Of a DNA stretch of 64,000 nt, positions 52,729 through 61,707 are shown piece by piece; positions within the stretch are counted from its first letter, which is position 1, and each line of letters starts with the position of its first letter. Below the pieces are notes generated by a model. The model was not told where the DNA came from, did not search any database, and saw nothing but the letters and a program-made list of their open reading frames with translations. The DNA lies in the NCBI RefSeq assembly GCF_000152945.2, contig NC_020830.1:2304501-2368500 (forward strand), read 5' to 3'. Made by a program: the position numbers and the translations under genes. This stretch comes from Polaribacter sp. MED152 (lineage in GTDB: Bacteria; Bacteroidota; Bacteroidia; Flavobacteriales; Flavobacteriaceae).

Positions 52729-53844
52729 ATGAGAAAAGTAATTTTGGCTATTTTAGGTGTAGCATTTATTGCTGGCGCTGTTTTATTAGGTAATTATTTT
52801 ATCGATAAAAATCAAAAACCAAGACCAACCTTTAAAAAAAGTGTAAAAACTGTTTTTGTTAAGGAAGTTATCAACGAAGAAGTTCCTATAATTTTAACGG
52901 CAAATGGTAACCTACAAGCAAAGAATAAAATAGATGTCTTTTCTGAAGTACAGGGTGTATTAAATGCCGGTTATAAGGCGTTTAAGCCAGGAACAAAATA
53001 TAATAAAGGCGAAATATTATTAAGCATAAATAGTGATGAGTTTAATGCAAGTTTAAAATCACAAAAAAGTAATTTATTCAATTTAATTACTTCTATACTT
53101 CCAGATATACGTTTAGATTATACATCAGAATTTAAAAAATGGGAAACGTATTTGCAGAATTTTGATATCAATAAAACCATTGCAAAATTACCTGAGTTTG
53201 CTACAGATAAAGAAAAGTACTTTATTTCTGGTAGAGGAATTTTAACAGCGTATTACAATGTAAAAAACTTAGAAGTTCGTTTGTACAAACATCAAATTAG
53301 AGCCCCATTTACAGGTGTTTTAACTGAGGCTTTAGTTACCCCAGGAACTTTAATTAGATCAGGTCAAAAATTGGGTGAGTTTATAGATACAGATATTTAT
53401 GAAATGGAAGTTTCTGTAAGTGCAGAGTTCGCAGATTTATTAAAAGTAGGTAATACTGTAAAGTTGAATAACCTAAACAAGTCTAAAAATTACAAGGGCA
53501 AAGTAATTCGTGTTAATGGTAGAATTGATCAAGTTTCTCAAACCATTACAGCGTATATTGATGTTAAGCATCCAGATTTAAAAGAAGGTATGTTTTTAGA
53601 GGCGAATTTAGAGGCAAAATCAGAGTCTGATGCCATTGAGATTTCCAGAAAATTATTGGTAGATAATAGCGCAGTTTATACTGTCAAAAATGATAGTGTA
53701 TTAACATTATCAACGATAGAACCAGTTTATTTTGGTGCAGAAAAGGTGATTGTAAAAGGTTTAGAAAATGGCGATAAGATTTTAACTCAAAATTTACCTG
53801 GTGCTTTTGATGGAATGATTGTAAAAACAGAATCTAAAAAGTAA
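52729..53844 (+). CDS. RND efflux periplasmic adaptor (membrane fusion protein)
   Basis: This 371-residue protein has an N-terminal membrane anchor (about 2-22). The lipoyl half-motifs are ANGNLQAKNKIDVFSEVQGVL and IRAPFTGVLTEALVTPGTLIRSGQKLGEF, followed by the beta-barrel (EMEVSVSAEFADLLKVGNTVKL). The segment between the lipoyl halves is short (about 80 residues), with little heptad pattern, and contains LPDIRLDYTSEF; a long coiled hairpin of the AcrA type is not obvious. It is the first gene of the operon adaptor - pump - TolC and lies 4 bases before the pump gene. Confidence 0.9.
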   Translation: MRKVILAILGVAFIAGAVLLGNYFIDKNQKPRPTFKKSVKTVFVKEVINEEVPIILTANGNLQAKNKIDVFSEVQGVLNAGYKAFKPGTKYNKGEILLSINSDEFNASLKSQKSNLFNLITSILPDIRLDYTSEFKKWETYLQNFDINKTIAKLPEFATDKEKYFISGRGILTAYYNVKNLEVRLYKHQIRAPFTGVLTEALVTPGTLIRSGQKLGEFIDTDIYEMEVSVSAEFADLLKVGNTVKLNNLNKSKNYKGKVIRVNGRIDQVSQTITAYIDVKHPDLKEGMFLEANLEAKSESDAIEISRKLLVDNSAVYTVKNDSVLTLSTIEPVYFGAEKVIVKGLENGDKILTQNLPGAFDGMIVKTESKK

Positions 53845-53848
53845 TTAT

Positions 53849-56800
53849 ATGAAAAAAATAATTACTTATTTCATAAAGTATCCTGTTGCTGTAAATGTAA
53901 TGATTTTTGCGTTTATCATCTTTGGTGCAGTTGGTGCAATTAGTATGAAATCTTCCTTTTTTCCTTTGGTAGATTCACAGTTAATAAGAATCAATTTAAC
54001 GTATCCTGGAGCTTCACCTGCAGAAATGGAAGAGGGTGTTGTGCTTAAAATTGAAGATAATTTAAAAGGAATTGTTGGTGTAGAAAGAGTAACTTCTGTA
54101 TCTAACGAAAATGCTGCAGTTGTAAATGTAGAGGTAGAAAAAGGTAAAAATATAGATGTTGTTTTATCGGATGTAAAAAATGCAGTAGATAGAGTGCCTT
54201 CTTTCCCTTCAGGGATGGAACCTGCAGTAATTGCTAAAGTAGAAAGTATTAGACCCACAATTAGTTTTACAGTTAGTGGCGAAAATGTATCGTTAAAATC
54301 TTTAAAACAGTATGCTAGAAATATTGAAAATGATATTAGAGGTATCGAAGGCATTTCTCAAGTTGCCATATCTGGTTTTCCTGCAGAAGAAATAGAAATT
54401 GCAGTTCGTGAAAATGATTTGTTGGCGTACAACATGTCTTTTACGGAAGTTGCAAACGCTGTTAGGAATTCAAATATTTTAATAACGGGTGGTAATATTA
54501 AAACTGCAGAAGAAGATTATTTAATACGTGCAAGTAATCGATCTTATTATGGTGTAGAATTACAGAATCTTATTGTTAGAACAGAAACTAGTGGTAATAT
54601 TATTCGCTTAAAAGATGTTGCAGAAGTAAGGGATACTTGGTCAGAGAATCCAGATCGATTGTTCTATAATGGAAATTTAGCAATCGATATTACAGTAAGT
54701 AATACAAATAACGAAGACCTTATTTCATCTGCAGAAAAAATTAAAGAATACATTTATGAGTACAATCAAAAACAACAGAATGTTCAGTTAAATGTTTCTA
54801 GTGATGCTTCTATTACTTTAAATGGTAGAACAAAATTATTGATAGAAAATGGTGTTGTTGGTATATTATTAGTGCTTTTCTTTTTAGCATTATTTCTAAA
54901 CTTACGTTTGGCAATTTGGGTAGCTTTTGGCTTGCCTGTTGCCTTTTTTGGTATGTTCATTTTTGCAGCGCAATTTAGTGTTACCATTAATGTATTATCA
55001 CTTTTCGGAATGATTATCGTTATTGGTATTCTGGTTGATGATGGTATTGTAATTGGTGAAAATATTTACCATCATTATTACGATTTGGGAAAATCTAAAA
55101 TACAAGCTGCAATAGATGGAACAATGGAAGTGATTCCACCAATTGTTTCTGCAATTCTAACCACTATTATTGCATTTTCTACCTTCTTTTTTGTTGATGG
55201 TAGAATAGGTAGTTTCTTTGGTGAAGTATCTACAATTGTATTATTAACACTATCTGTTAGTTTAATTGAAGCTCTTATTATTTTACCTGCACATATAGCG
55301 CATTCTAAAGCGTTAAAGAGAAGAAAAGAAGAAAATTTAGCAGCCAATTTTAATTTTGATCACTCAGAAATTGAATCTATAGAACACAAGAAGAATCAAG
55401 TAATTGTTGTAAAAAATGGTGAAACTATAATTCTTGAAAAAGAAAGTAAAGTAGATGCCTTTTTTGCAAAGGTGAATGGTTTTGCAGATAAATATTTAAC
55501 TCTTTTTAGAGATAAATACTATGTGCCTTTATTACGTTTTTCTCTTAAAAATAAGTTTTTTGCATTTAGTGTACCTATTGCTATTTTGATTTTTAGTTTT
55601 ATGGCTATTGGTGGTGGAATTGTAAAAACATCATTCTTTCCAAGAATTGCGAGTGATAGAGTTCAGATTTCTTTAAATATGCCTCAAGGTACAAACGAGC
55701 AAATTACAGATTCTATTATCTCTTTTATAGAAACCAAAGTTTGGGAAGTCAATGAAGAATATACAGCCAAACAAACAGGTAATATTCAGGTTGTAGAAAA
55801 TGTAATTAAAAGAGTTGGGCCAGGTTCTGCAAACGCCACTTTAACTGTAAATCTTTTGCCTGGAGAAGCTAGAGATGTTTCATCACCAGAAATTACAAAT
55901 GCTATTAGTGATAGAGTAGGTAAAGTATATGGTGTAGAAAGTTTGGTTTTTGGTTCTGGAGGTAATTTTGGAGGTAGCCCAGTTGCAGTATCACTTTTAG
56001 GTAACAATATAGAAGAACTTAAAGCAGCAAAAGAAGAGTTAAAGTTTGAGTTAGAAAATAATTCGCTGTTAAAAGATGTTTCAGATAATGATCCTGCAGG
56101 AATTAAAGAGGTTAAAATTACTTTAAAAGACAATGCCTATTTACTTGGTTTGAATCTGCAATCTATTATGACACAAGTTCGTTATGGATTTTTTGGTTTT
56201 CAAGCTCAACGTTTTCAAAGAGGGCAAGATGAAATAAAAGTTTGGGTGCGTTATGATAAGCAAGATAGATCTTCTATAAAAGACTTAGATGATATGCGAA
56301 TCATAACTCCTACAGGTAATAGAATTCCGTTTTCAGAAATTGCAAATTATGAAATTGAAAGAGGTGATATTGCTATCAATCACTTAGAAGGGAAACGTGA
56401 AATTCAAATTACAGCAGATTTAAAGAATTTAGAAACTAGTGCAACAGAAATATTAGATGATATTAAGGCGAACATTATGCCAGAGATTTTATCTAAATAC
56501 CCAACTGTTTCACCACTGTTTGAAGGTCAGAATAGAGAGGCTAAAAAAACTACAGATTCTGTAAATGTTGTTGGGCCAATTATTTTGTTATTAATTTATA
56601 TTGTAATAGCATTTACATTTCGTTCTTACAGTCAGCCAATTTTATTACTTATTATGATACCTTTTAGTATGATTGGTGTTGTCTGGGGGCACTATTTCCA
56701 TAATTTCCCAATCGGTATTTTATCATGGTTAGGTATTATTGCATTAATAGGAATCATGGTAAATGATGGTTTGGTTTTAATAGGTAAATTCAACAGTTAC

Positions 56801-57181
56801 CTCAAAGAAGGTATGAAATATGATGATGCTTTAATAGCTGCGGGTCAATCAAGATTTAGAGCTATTTTTCTAACTTCATTAACTACAATTGCAGGTTTAG
56901 CACCACTTTTATTAGAAAAAAGTAGGCAAGCACAATTTTTAATACCAATGGCTATTTCTATTGCTTATGGTATAGCAATTGCAACGCTTTTAACTTTAGT
57001 TATGTTACCACTTTTACTCTCTGTATCTAACTCATTAAAAGTAAATATTAAGTGGTTAAAAACAAATAAAAGGGTTAGTAAAGAAGAAGTAGAAAGAGCC
57101 ATTATAGAATCTAAGGTTGATGAAGATGATGATGAGGATACAAGTTTAAACCCTAAAAATGTAGTTTATGAAATTGAATAG
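53849..57181 (+). CDS. RND-family efflux pump, inner-membrane permease
   Basis: This is a 1110-residue proton-driven exporter. The two-fold repeat architecture is clear: a first membrane helix (KYPVAVNVMIFAFIIFG), a large periplasmic loop, helices 2-6 from about 335, then helix 7 near 580, the second loop, and helices from about 905 to 1065. The TM4 GILVDDGIVIGENI has the Asp pair needed for proton relay. The substrate class (drug versus metal) is not evident; it is closest in style to HAE1-type pumps of Bacteroidota. The C-terminus is acidic (VDEDDDEDTS). It overlaps the TolC gene by 14 bases. Confidence 0.94.
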   Translation: MKKIITYFIKYPVAVNVMIFAFIIFGAVGAISMKSSFFPLVDSQLIRINLTYPGASPAEMEEGVVLKIEDNLKGIVGVERVTSVSNENAAVVNVEVEKGKNIDVVLSDVKNAVDRVPSFPSGMEPAVIAKVESIRPTISFTVSGENVSLKSLKQYARNIENDIRGIEGISQVAISGFPAEEIEIAVRENDLLAYNMSFTEVANAVRNSNILITGGNIKTAEEDYLIRASNRSYYGVELQNLIVRTETSGNIIRLKDVAEVRDTWSENPDRLFYNGNLAIDITVSNTNNEDLISSAEKIKEYIYEYNQKQQNVQLNVSSDASITLNGRTKLLIENGVVGILLVLFFLALFLNLRLAIWVAFGLPVAFFGMFIFAAQFSVTINVLSLFGMIIVIGILVDDGIVIGENIYHHYYDLGKSKIQAAIDGTMEVIPPIVSAILTTIIAFSTFFFVDGRIGSFFGEVSTIVLLTLSVSLIEALIILPAHIAHSKALKRRKEENLAANFNFDHSEIESIEHKKNQVIVVKNGETIILEKESKVDAFFAKVNGFADKYLTLFRDKYYVPLLRFSLKNKFFAFSVPIAILIFSFMAIGGGIVKTSFFPRIASDRVQISLNMPQGTNEQITDSIISFIETKVWEVNEEYTAKQTGNIQVVENVIKRVGPGSANATLTVNLLPGEARDVSSPEITNAISDRVGKVYGVESLVFGSGGNFGGSPVAVSLLGNNIEELKAAKEELKFELENNSLLKDVSDNDPAGIKEVKITLKDNAYLLGLNLQSIMTQVRYGFFGFQAQRFQRGQDEIKVWVRYDKQDRSSIKDLDDMRIITPTGNRIPFSEIANYEIERGDIAINHLEGKREIQITADLKNLETSATEILDDIKANIMPEILSKYPTVSPLFEGQNREAKKTTDSVNVVGPIILLLIYIVIAFTFRSYSQPILLLIMIPFSMIGVVWGHYFHNFPIGILSWLGIIALIGIMVNDGLVLIGKFNSYLKEGMKYDDALIAAGQSRFRAIFLTSLTTIAGLAPLLLEKSRQAQFLIPMAISIAYGIAIATLLTLVMLPLLLSVSNSLKVNIKWLKTNKRVSKEEVERAIIESKVDEDDDEDTSLNPKNVVYEIE

Positions 57182-58511
57182 ATACAGCACACTTATAGGT
57201 TTATTCATATTGAGTTTTAACGGATTTACTCAAGAAGTTTTAACCAAAGAAAGAGCATTAGAAATTACATTAGAAAATAATTTCGGAATTAAAATTGCGA
57301 AGAATAATTTAGCAATAGCAGAGAATAATACAAGTATTTACAATTCAGGAAAATTACCAACTGCTACCATAAATTCTGGTGCTAATTACAGTAGAAATAA
57401 TCAAAGTTTAACCTTTACAGATAGAGATACAGGAGATGATTCTGAGATTTCAGGAAATGGAGTTGTTGCCAAAACTTACAACGCATCTTTAGCTTTAAAC
57501 TATACCATTTTTGATGGTTTTGGTCGTAAGTACAATGTAGAGCAGTTAAAACAAACGTATAATTTAACTGAGCTACAAGCTAGAGAAACTATAGAAAATA
57601 CTTATTTACAGTTGTTTACTACATATTTTCAAATAGCACGTTTATCAGAAAATACAGACAATTTAGCAGAAGCACTTACCATTTCTAAACAGCGTTTACA
57701 ACGTGCACAGTATCAGTATGATTATGGACAATCTACCAAATTAGAATTTTTAAATGCACAAGTAGATGTAAATAATGATAGCATAGCATTAATTGCTGCC
57801 AAACAACAATTAAACAATGCCAAACGTGGTTTAAATGTAATTTTAGGTAAAGATACTAATGCTAAGTTTTTAGTAGAAACAGAAGTAGAATATAACAATA
57901 TGCTAAGTTTTGAAGAGTTAAAAACAAAAACTTTGCAAAACAATTCTTTGCTAAAACAAAACGAACAGAATATTGCAATTAGTGAGTTTAATGTTAAAAT
58001 TAATAAAGCTAGTTATATGCCATCTTTAAATTTTAATGCTTCTTATGGCTACAATAGAACTAGAAATGAAAATTTAATAAATCCTTTTGGAGCGAAGTTA
58101 ATCACTTCAGATGGTTTAAATGCAGGTCTTAATTTAACCTGGAATATTTTTGATGGAGGCTCAACAAAAACTAGAGTAGCAAATGCTAAAATTGCCTTAG
58201 ATAATCAACAAATTTTATTAGAACAGCAGAAAGTTAATATAGAGAACAACTTAAAAAATACGTGGGAGAACTATAAAAATCAGCTATTTATTTTGAGTGC
58301 ACAAGAACAAAATGTACAGAGTAATCAAAATAATTTCGATAGAACTCAAGAGCGTTTCAAATTAGGTCAAATTACATCTGTTGAATTTAGGCAAGCTCAA
58401 ATCAACTTAATTAATGCAAAAACGGCTTTAAATAATGCAAAGTTCGATGCAAAGTTGATAGAACTGCAGCTATTGCAATTAAGTGGAGATATTCTAAACG
58501 TGAAATTGTAG
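57168..58511 (+). CDS. TolC-family outer-membrane channel
   Basis: This 447-residue protein has a signal peptide ending NGFTQ (about residue 22). It has the internal duplication of TolC proteins: EITLENNFGIKIAKNNLAIAENN in the first half and KTLQNNSLLKQNEQNIAISEFNVKINKASYMPSL in the second. Each half has long heptad-rich helices and a short strand pair (NYTIFDGFGRKYN and NLTWNIFDGGSTKTRV). It forms the exit duct for the RND pump encoded just upstream, with which it overlaps by 14 bases. It completes the tripartite system. Confidence 0.93.
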   Translation: MKLNRYSTLIGLFILSFNGFTQEVLTKERALEITLENNFGIKIAKNNLAIAENNTSIYNSGKLPTATINSGANYSRNNQSLTFTDRDTGDDSEISGNGVVAKTYNASLALNYTIFDGFGRKYNVEQLKQTYNLTELQARETIENTYLQLFTTYFQIARLSENTDNLAEALTISKQRLQRAQYQYDYGQSTKLEFLNAQVDVNNDSIALIAAKQQLNNAKRGLNVILGKDTNAKFLVETEVEYNNMLSFEELKTKTLQNNSLLKQNEQNIAISEFNVKINKASYMPSLNFNASYGYNRTRNENLINPFGAKLITSDGLNAGLNLTWNIFDGGSTKTRVANAKIALDNQQILLEQQKVNIENNLKNTWENYKNQLFILSAQEQNVQSNQNNFDRTQERFKLGQITSVEFRQAQINLINAKTALNNAKFDAKLIELQLLQLSGDILNVKL

Positions 58512-58577
58512 AAACCTGATATTTATCATTTCTCATTATTTACGTATTCTCTAATTTTATATTCAAATTAGAATCTT

Positions 58578-58709
58578 ATGAATATGCTTAACTTTCCTTT
58601 AGTTTCTTGGGTAAATGGTACTGTTATGATTGGTGTTTTTGTACTAGTTGTTCTAGGCTTAGTACTTGCAGTTTATCTTTTAATGAAAACAGATCAAAAA
58701 GCAAAATAG
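58578..58709 (+). CDS. 43-residue single-helix membrane peptide
   Basis: A short frame of 44 codons including TAG encodes a soluble N-terminus (NFPLVSWVNG), one strong hydrophobic helix (VMIGVFVLVVLGLVLAVYLL) and a basic tail (KTDQKAK). Composition is typical of small single-span membrane peptides, and the gene lies alone between TolC and the Crp regulator. A near -7 box (TAATTTTA) lies upstream and a possible terminator after the stop. I do not recognise a family. Confidence 0.6.
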   Translation: MNMLNFPLVSWVNGTVMIGVFVLVVLGLVLAVYLLMKTDQKAK

Positions 58710-58748
58710 CACAATAATCTCATTATAATTGGTGCTTAAATAGTTTTT
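58708..58748 (+). terminator. Possible terminator after the small membrane peptide gene
   Basis: AGCAC (58708-58712) pairs with GTGCT (58732-58736), with an inner ATAAT/ATTAT pair, followed by a T-rich stretch. The stem is short and the T tract is a few bases away. Confidence 0.4.
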
Positions 58749-58787
58749 CTATGTGTCTATGAATTCTTAAATTTATACATAGAAAAA
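58744..58787. repeat. Perfect 11-bp inverted repeat before the Crp/Fnr gene, possible operator
   Basis: TTTTTCTATGT at 58744-58754 is repeated in inverse orientation as ACATAGAAAAA at 58777-58787, with a 22-base spacer. It ends 7 bases before the ATG at 58795. It is not followed by a T tract on the plus strand, so it is not a terminator for that direction. Confidence 0.45.
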
Positions 58788-58794
58788 ATTATAC

Positions 58795-59436
58795 ATGTCT
58801 GATTTTAATTCAAAACTAAATTCCAATTTTGGCTATTTATTTGAAACCGAACTTTTAGAAGAAATCGAAAAAGTTGGTACCTATAAAACTGTATCTAAAA
58901 ATGAGATTATTATAGATATAGAAGATTATATAAATGCAATGCCACTTCTGTTAAATGGTGCTATAAAAATTTTAAGAGAAGACGAAAAAGGAGATGAGTT
59001 GGTTTTGTATTACTTGGAAAAAGGAGATACATGTGCAATAACGTTATCTTGTTGTATGGGCCAAACCAAAAGTAAGATTAGAGCAGTTGCAGAAACTGAT
59101 GTGTCTTTAATTATGTTACCAAAAGAAAAAATGACAGCTTGGCTTAGTACTTATAAAAGCTGGCAATCTTTTATACTACAAAGTTACCATAACAGGGTAG
59201 AAGAACTTTTACAAGCTGTAGATACTATTGCCTTTTTAAAAATGGATGAACGTTTGTTTAAGTATTTAAAAGACAAAGCTATGGTAAATAGTAATGATGA
59301 GTTAACAACAACCCATAAACAAATATCCGATGATTTACACACCTCTAGAGTTGTAGTTTCTCGTCTTTTAAAAAAGTTAGAGAATGATGGTAAAATAAAG
59401 CTTTTTAGAAACAGTATAAAAGTTTTAGAATTGTAA
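58795..59436 (+). CDS. Crp/Fnr-family transcriptional regulator with central cysteine cluster
   Basis: This is a 213-residue regulator. The cyclic-nucleotide-binding-type beta-roll covers about 15-130 and a Crp-type winged helix about 145-213, with recognition helix TSRVVVSRLLKKLENDG. The cNMP-binding Arg/Glu motif of CRP is not apparent. Where it would lie, the protein has TCAITLSCCMG with C80, C86 and C87, so thiol- or metal-based sensing is possible. It lacks the N-terminal Fe-S cysteines of FNR. The thioredoxin gene downstream supports a redox or sulfur role (inference). A perfect inverted repeat sits just before the start and may be an autoregulatory site. Confidence 0.9.
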   Translation: MSDFNSKLNSNFGYLFETELLEEIEKVGTYKTVSKNEIIIDIEDYINAMPLLLNGAIKILREDEKGDELVLYYLEKGDTCAITLSCCMGQTKSKIRAVAETDVSLIMLPKEKMTAWLSTYKSWQSFILQSYHNRVEELLQAVDTIAFLKMDERLFKYLKDKAMVNSNDELTTTHKQISDDLHTSRVVVSRLLKKLENDGKIKLFRNSIKVLEL

Positions 59437-59468
59437 CAAACGTTACTAAAAATGGCGCTATTAAAATT

Positions 59469-59476
59469 TACCTTTG
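59469..59476 (+). promoter_or_regulatory. -7 promoter box of the thioredoxin gene
   Basis: TACCTTTG is an exact TAnnTTTG match 17 bases before the ATG at 59493, so thioredoxin can be transcribed independently of the regulator gene. Confidence 0.5.
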
Positions 59477-59492
59477 AGAAAAATATTGAAAT

Positions 59493-59789
59493 ATGAGTAG
59501 TTTTACAGAAATAATAAATCAGAAGAAACCTGTTTTAGTCGATTTTTTTGCAGTATGGTGTGGTCCATGTAAAATGATGAGTCCAATTTTAAAAGAGGTA
59601 AAAGCAGAATTGAATGATGAAGTTTCAATAATTAAAATTGATGTTGATAAAAACCAAAGTTTAGCCGCAAAATTTCAAGTAAGAGGCGTACCAACATTTA
59701 TGCTTTTTAAAGATGGAAAGCAAGTTTGGAGACAATCTGCAATGTTGCAAAAAAACGATTTAATTTCAGTGATTAAACAGTACAGTTAA
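59493..59789 (+). CDS. trxA: Thioredoxin
   Basis: This is a 98-residue cytosolic thioredoxin with the canonical active site WCGPC (C23, C26) and the cis-Pro in RGVPTFMLF. The fold is complete, and length is slightly under the usual 105. There is no signal peptide. It reduces disulfides or persulfides. It lies 56 bases after the Crp/Fnr gene, with its own -7 box and a terminator behind. Confidence 0.95.
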   Translation: MSSFTEIINQKKPVLVDFFAVWCGPCKMMSPILKEVKAELNDEVSIIKIDVDKNQSLAAKFQVRGVPTFMLFKDGKQVWRQSAMLQKNDLISVIKQYS

Positions 59790-59798
59790 TATTAATTC

Positions 59799-59830
59799 AA
59801 ACACCTTTTTTTAGGTGTTTTTTTATTTTT
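59799..59830 (+). terminator. Terminator after thioredoxin
   Basis: AAACACCT and AGGTGTTT (59799-59806 / 59813-59820) form an 8-bp stem with a T6 loop, followed by a T-rich run. Confidence 0.8.
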
Positions 59831-59834
59831 TAAG

Positions 59835-60413
59835 ATGATTTTTGACGAACAATTTTGGGATAATAAATACATAACGAATAAAACAGGATGGGATTTAGGG
59901 CAAGTGTCACCACCCTTAAAAGCCTATTTTGATCAACTCACAAACAAAGACTTAAAAATATTAATTCCAGGAGGAGGCAATTCTCATGAAGCAGAATATT
60001 TATTGGAAAATGGTTTTACCAATGTTTATGTAATTGATATTTCTAAGTTAGCTTTAACTAATTTAAAGAATAGAGTACCAGGTTTTCCATCATCGAATTT
60101 AATTCATCAAAACTTTTTCGAATTAAACCAAACATTTGATCTTGTTATAGAGCAAACCTTCTTTTGTGCTTTAAACCCCAATTTAAGAGAGGAATATGTT
60201 TCTAAGATGCATAGTGTTTTAAATGACAATGGCAAATTGGTAGGCTTACTTTTTGATGCGAAATTAAATGAAGATCATCCACCTTTTGGAGGTAGTAAAA
60301 AAGAGTATACATCTTTATTTCGAAACCTATTTACAATTGAAGTTTTGGAAGAATGTTATAATTCTATAGAAAATAGAAAAGGAATGGAGTTGTTCTGTAA
60401 GTTTGTAAAATAA
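59835..60413 (+). CDS. TPMT-family SAM-dependent methyltransferase
   Basis: This 192-residue protein starts FDEQFWDNKYITNKTGWDLGQVSPPLKAYFD, the thiopurine/thiol S-methyltransferase family signature. The SAM motif I is ILIPGGGNSHEAEYLL, and VYVIDISKLAL gives the acidic ribose contact. EQTFFCALNP and LLFDAKLNEDHPPFGGS follow. Bacterial relatives methylate small thiols, selenium or halides; the substrate here is unknown. It is flanked by terminators on both sides, so it is a single-gene unit. Confidence 0.87.
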   Translation: MIFDEQFWDNKYITNKTGWDLGQVSPPLKAYFDQLTNKDLKILIPGGGNSHEAEYLLENGFTNVYVIDISKLALTNLKNRVPGFPSSNLIHQNFFELNQTFDLVIEQTFFCALNPNLREEYVSKMHSVLNDNGKLVGLLFDAKLNEDHPPFGGSKKEYTSLFRNLFTIEVLEECYNSIENRKGMELFCKFVK

Positions 60414-60441
60414 AAAAACACCAAATTATTTGGTGTTTTTT
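60412..60441. terminator. Bidirectional terminator between the methyltransferase gene and the dehydrogenase gene
   Basis: AAAACACCAAAT and ATTTGGTGTTTT form a near-continuous palindrome with A and T tracts on the two sides. Confidence 0.85.
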
Positions 60442-60462
60442 GTCTTTAAAGAACTAGTTATT

Positions 60463-61641
60463 TTATTTAAAACCATTTAAACCTGTAATGTCTAAACCTG
60501 TAATTAGTAAGTGAATATCGTGTGTACCTTCATAGGTAACTACACTCTCTAAATTCATCATATGACGCATTATAGAGTAATCTCCAGAAATACCCATTCC
60601 ACCCAACATTTGCCTTGCTTCTCTTGCAACTTTTAAAGCCATTTCTACATTATTACGCTTTGCCATAGAAATTTGTGCTGAGGTTGCTTTACCTTCGTTT
60701 TTCAAAGTTCCCAATCGCCAAGCTAATAATTGTGCTTTGGTAATTTCTGTAATCATTTCAGCAAGTTTCTTTTGTTGTAGTTGAAATTGACCAATTGGTT
60801 TGCCAAATTGCTCACGTTCTTTCGCATAACGTAAAGCAGTGTCATAACAATCCATAGCTGCACCAATGGCACCCCAAGAAATTCCATATCTAGCTGAATC
60901 TAAACAACCTAAAGGCGCTCCTAATCCAGATTTATTTGGTAATAAATTTTCTTTTGGAACTTGTACATTATCAAAAATAAGTTCTCCAGTTGCAGAAGCA
61001 CGTAAAGACCATTTATTATGTGTTTCAGGTGTAGAGAATCCTTCCATGCCACGTTCTACAATTAAACCATGAATTCTGCCTTCTTCATTTTTAGCCCAAA
61101 CCACAGCAACATCGCAAAAAGGTGCATTTGAAATCCACATTTTAGCCCCATTTAAAAGATAATGATCTCCTTTGTCTTTAAAATTGGTTTCCATTCCACC
61201 AGGATTAGAACCATGATTTGGCTCGGTTAAACCGAAAGAACCCATCCATTCACCAGAAGCTAGTTTTGGTAAATATTTTTTTCGTTGTTCATCATTTCCA
61301 TAGGTAAATATAGGATACATCACTAAAGAAGATTGTACTGAAGCAGTAGATCTTACACCAGAGTCGCCTCTTTCAATTTCCTGCATGATTAATCCGTACG
61401 AAATTTGATCTAAACCAGCACCACCAAATTCTTCTGGTATGTAAGGACCAAAAGCACCTATTTCTGCTAAACCATTAATTATTTGTTTTGGAAATTCAGC
61501 CTTTTGAGCATAATCTTCAATAATTGGTGATACATCACGTTTAACCCAATCTCTTGCAGAGTCACGAATTAATTTATGCTCTTCTGTAAGTAAATCATCT
61601 ATGTTATAATAATCTGGTGCTTGAAATAAATCTGGCTTCAT
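60463..61641 (-). CDS. gcdH: Acyl-CoA dehydrogenase, glutaryl-CoA dehydrogenase type
   Basis: This is a 392-residue FAD enzyme. The segment RGDSGVRSTASVQSSLVMYPI matches glutaryl-CoA dehydrogenases, in which the Arg binds the distal carboxylate of glutaryl-CoA. The catalytic base is E371 in VTYEGTHDIH. FAD/acyl motifs GSFGLTEPNHGSNP and MWISNAPFCDVAVVWAK are intact. It would convert glutaryl-CoA to crotonyl-CoA in Lys/Trp breakdown. It is a single gene with a well-formed promoter and a shared terminator. Confidence 0.9.
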   Translation of the reverse strand: MKPDLFQAPDYYNIDDLLTEEHKLIRDSARDWVKRDVSPIIEDYAQKAEFPKQIINGLAEIGAFGPYIPEEFGGAGLDQISYGLIMQEIERGDSGVRSTASVQSSLVMYPIFTYGNDEQRKKYLPKLASGEWMGSFGLTEPNHGSNPGGMETNFKDKGDHYLLNGAKMWISNAPFCDVAVVWAKNEEGRIHGLIVERGMEGFSTPETHNKWSLRASATGELIFDNVQVPKENLLPNKSGLGAPLGCLDSARYGISWGAIGAAMDCYDTALRYAKEREQFGKPIGQFQLQQKKLAEMITEITKAQLLAWRLGTLKNEGKATSAQISMAKRNNVEMALKVAREARQMLGGMGISGDYSIMRHMMNLESVVTYEGTHDIHLLITGLDITGLNGFK

Positions 61642-61677
61642 CTATGAATCTTATTTTTCTATTTGTGTAATATTTAA

Positions 61678-61707
61678 CAAAAATATCAATATTTGTTTTA
61701 TTTACAA
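61678..61707 (-). promoter_or_regulatory. Promoter of the glutaryl-CoA dehydrogenase gene
   Basis: On the minus strand TTG (61705-61707), 19 bases, then TATTTTTG (61678-61685) match the Bacteroidota consensus, about 37 bases before the ATG. Confidence 0.6.

Noticed and set aside
53866..57943. Several minus-strand open frames of 65-160 codons inside the RND pump and TolC genes
   Set aside because: They lie opposite strong conserved genes, lack recognisable domains and follow from codon bias in the real genes.
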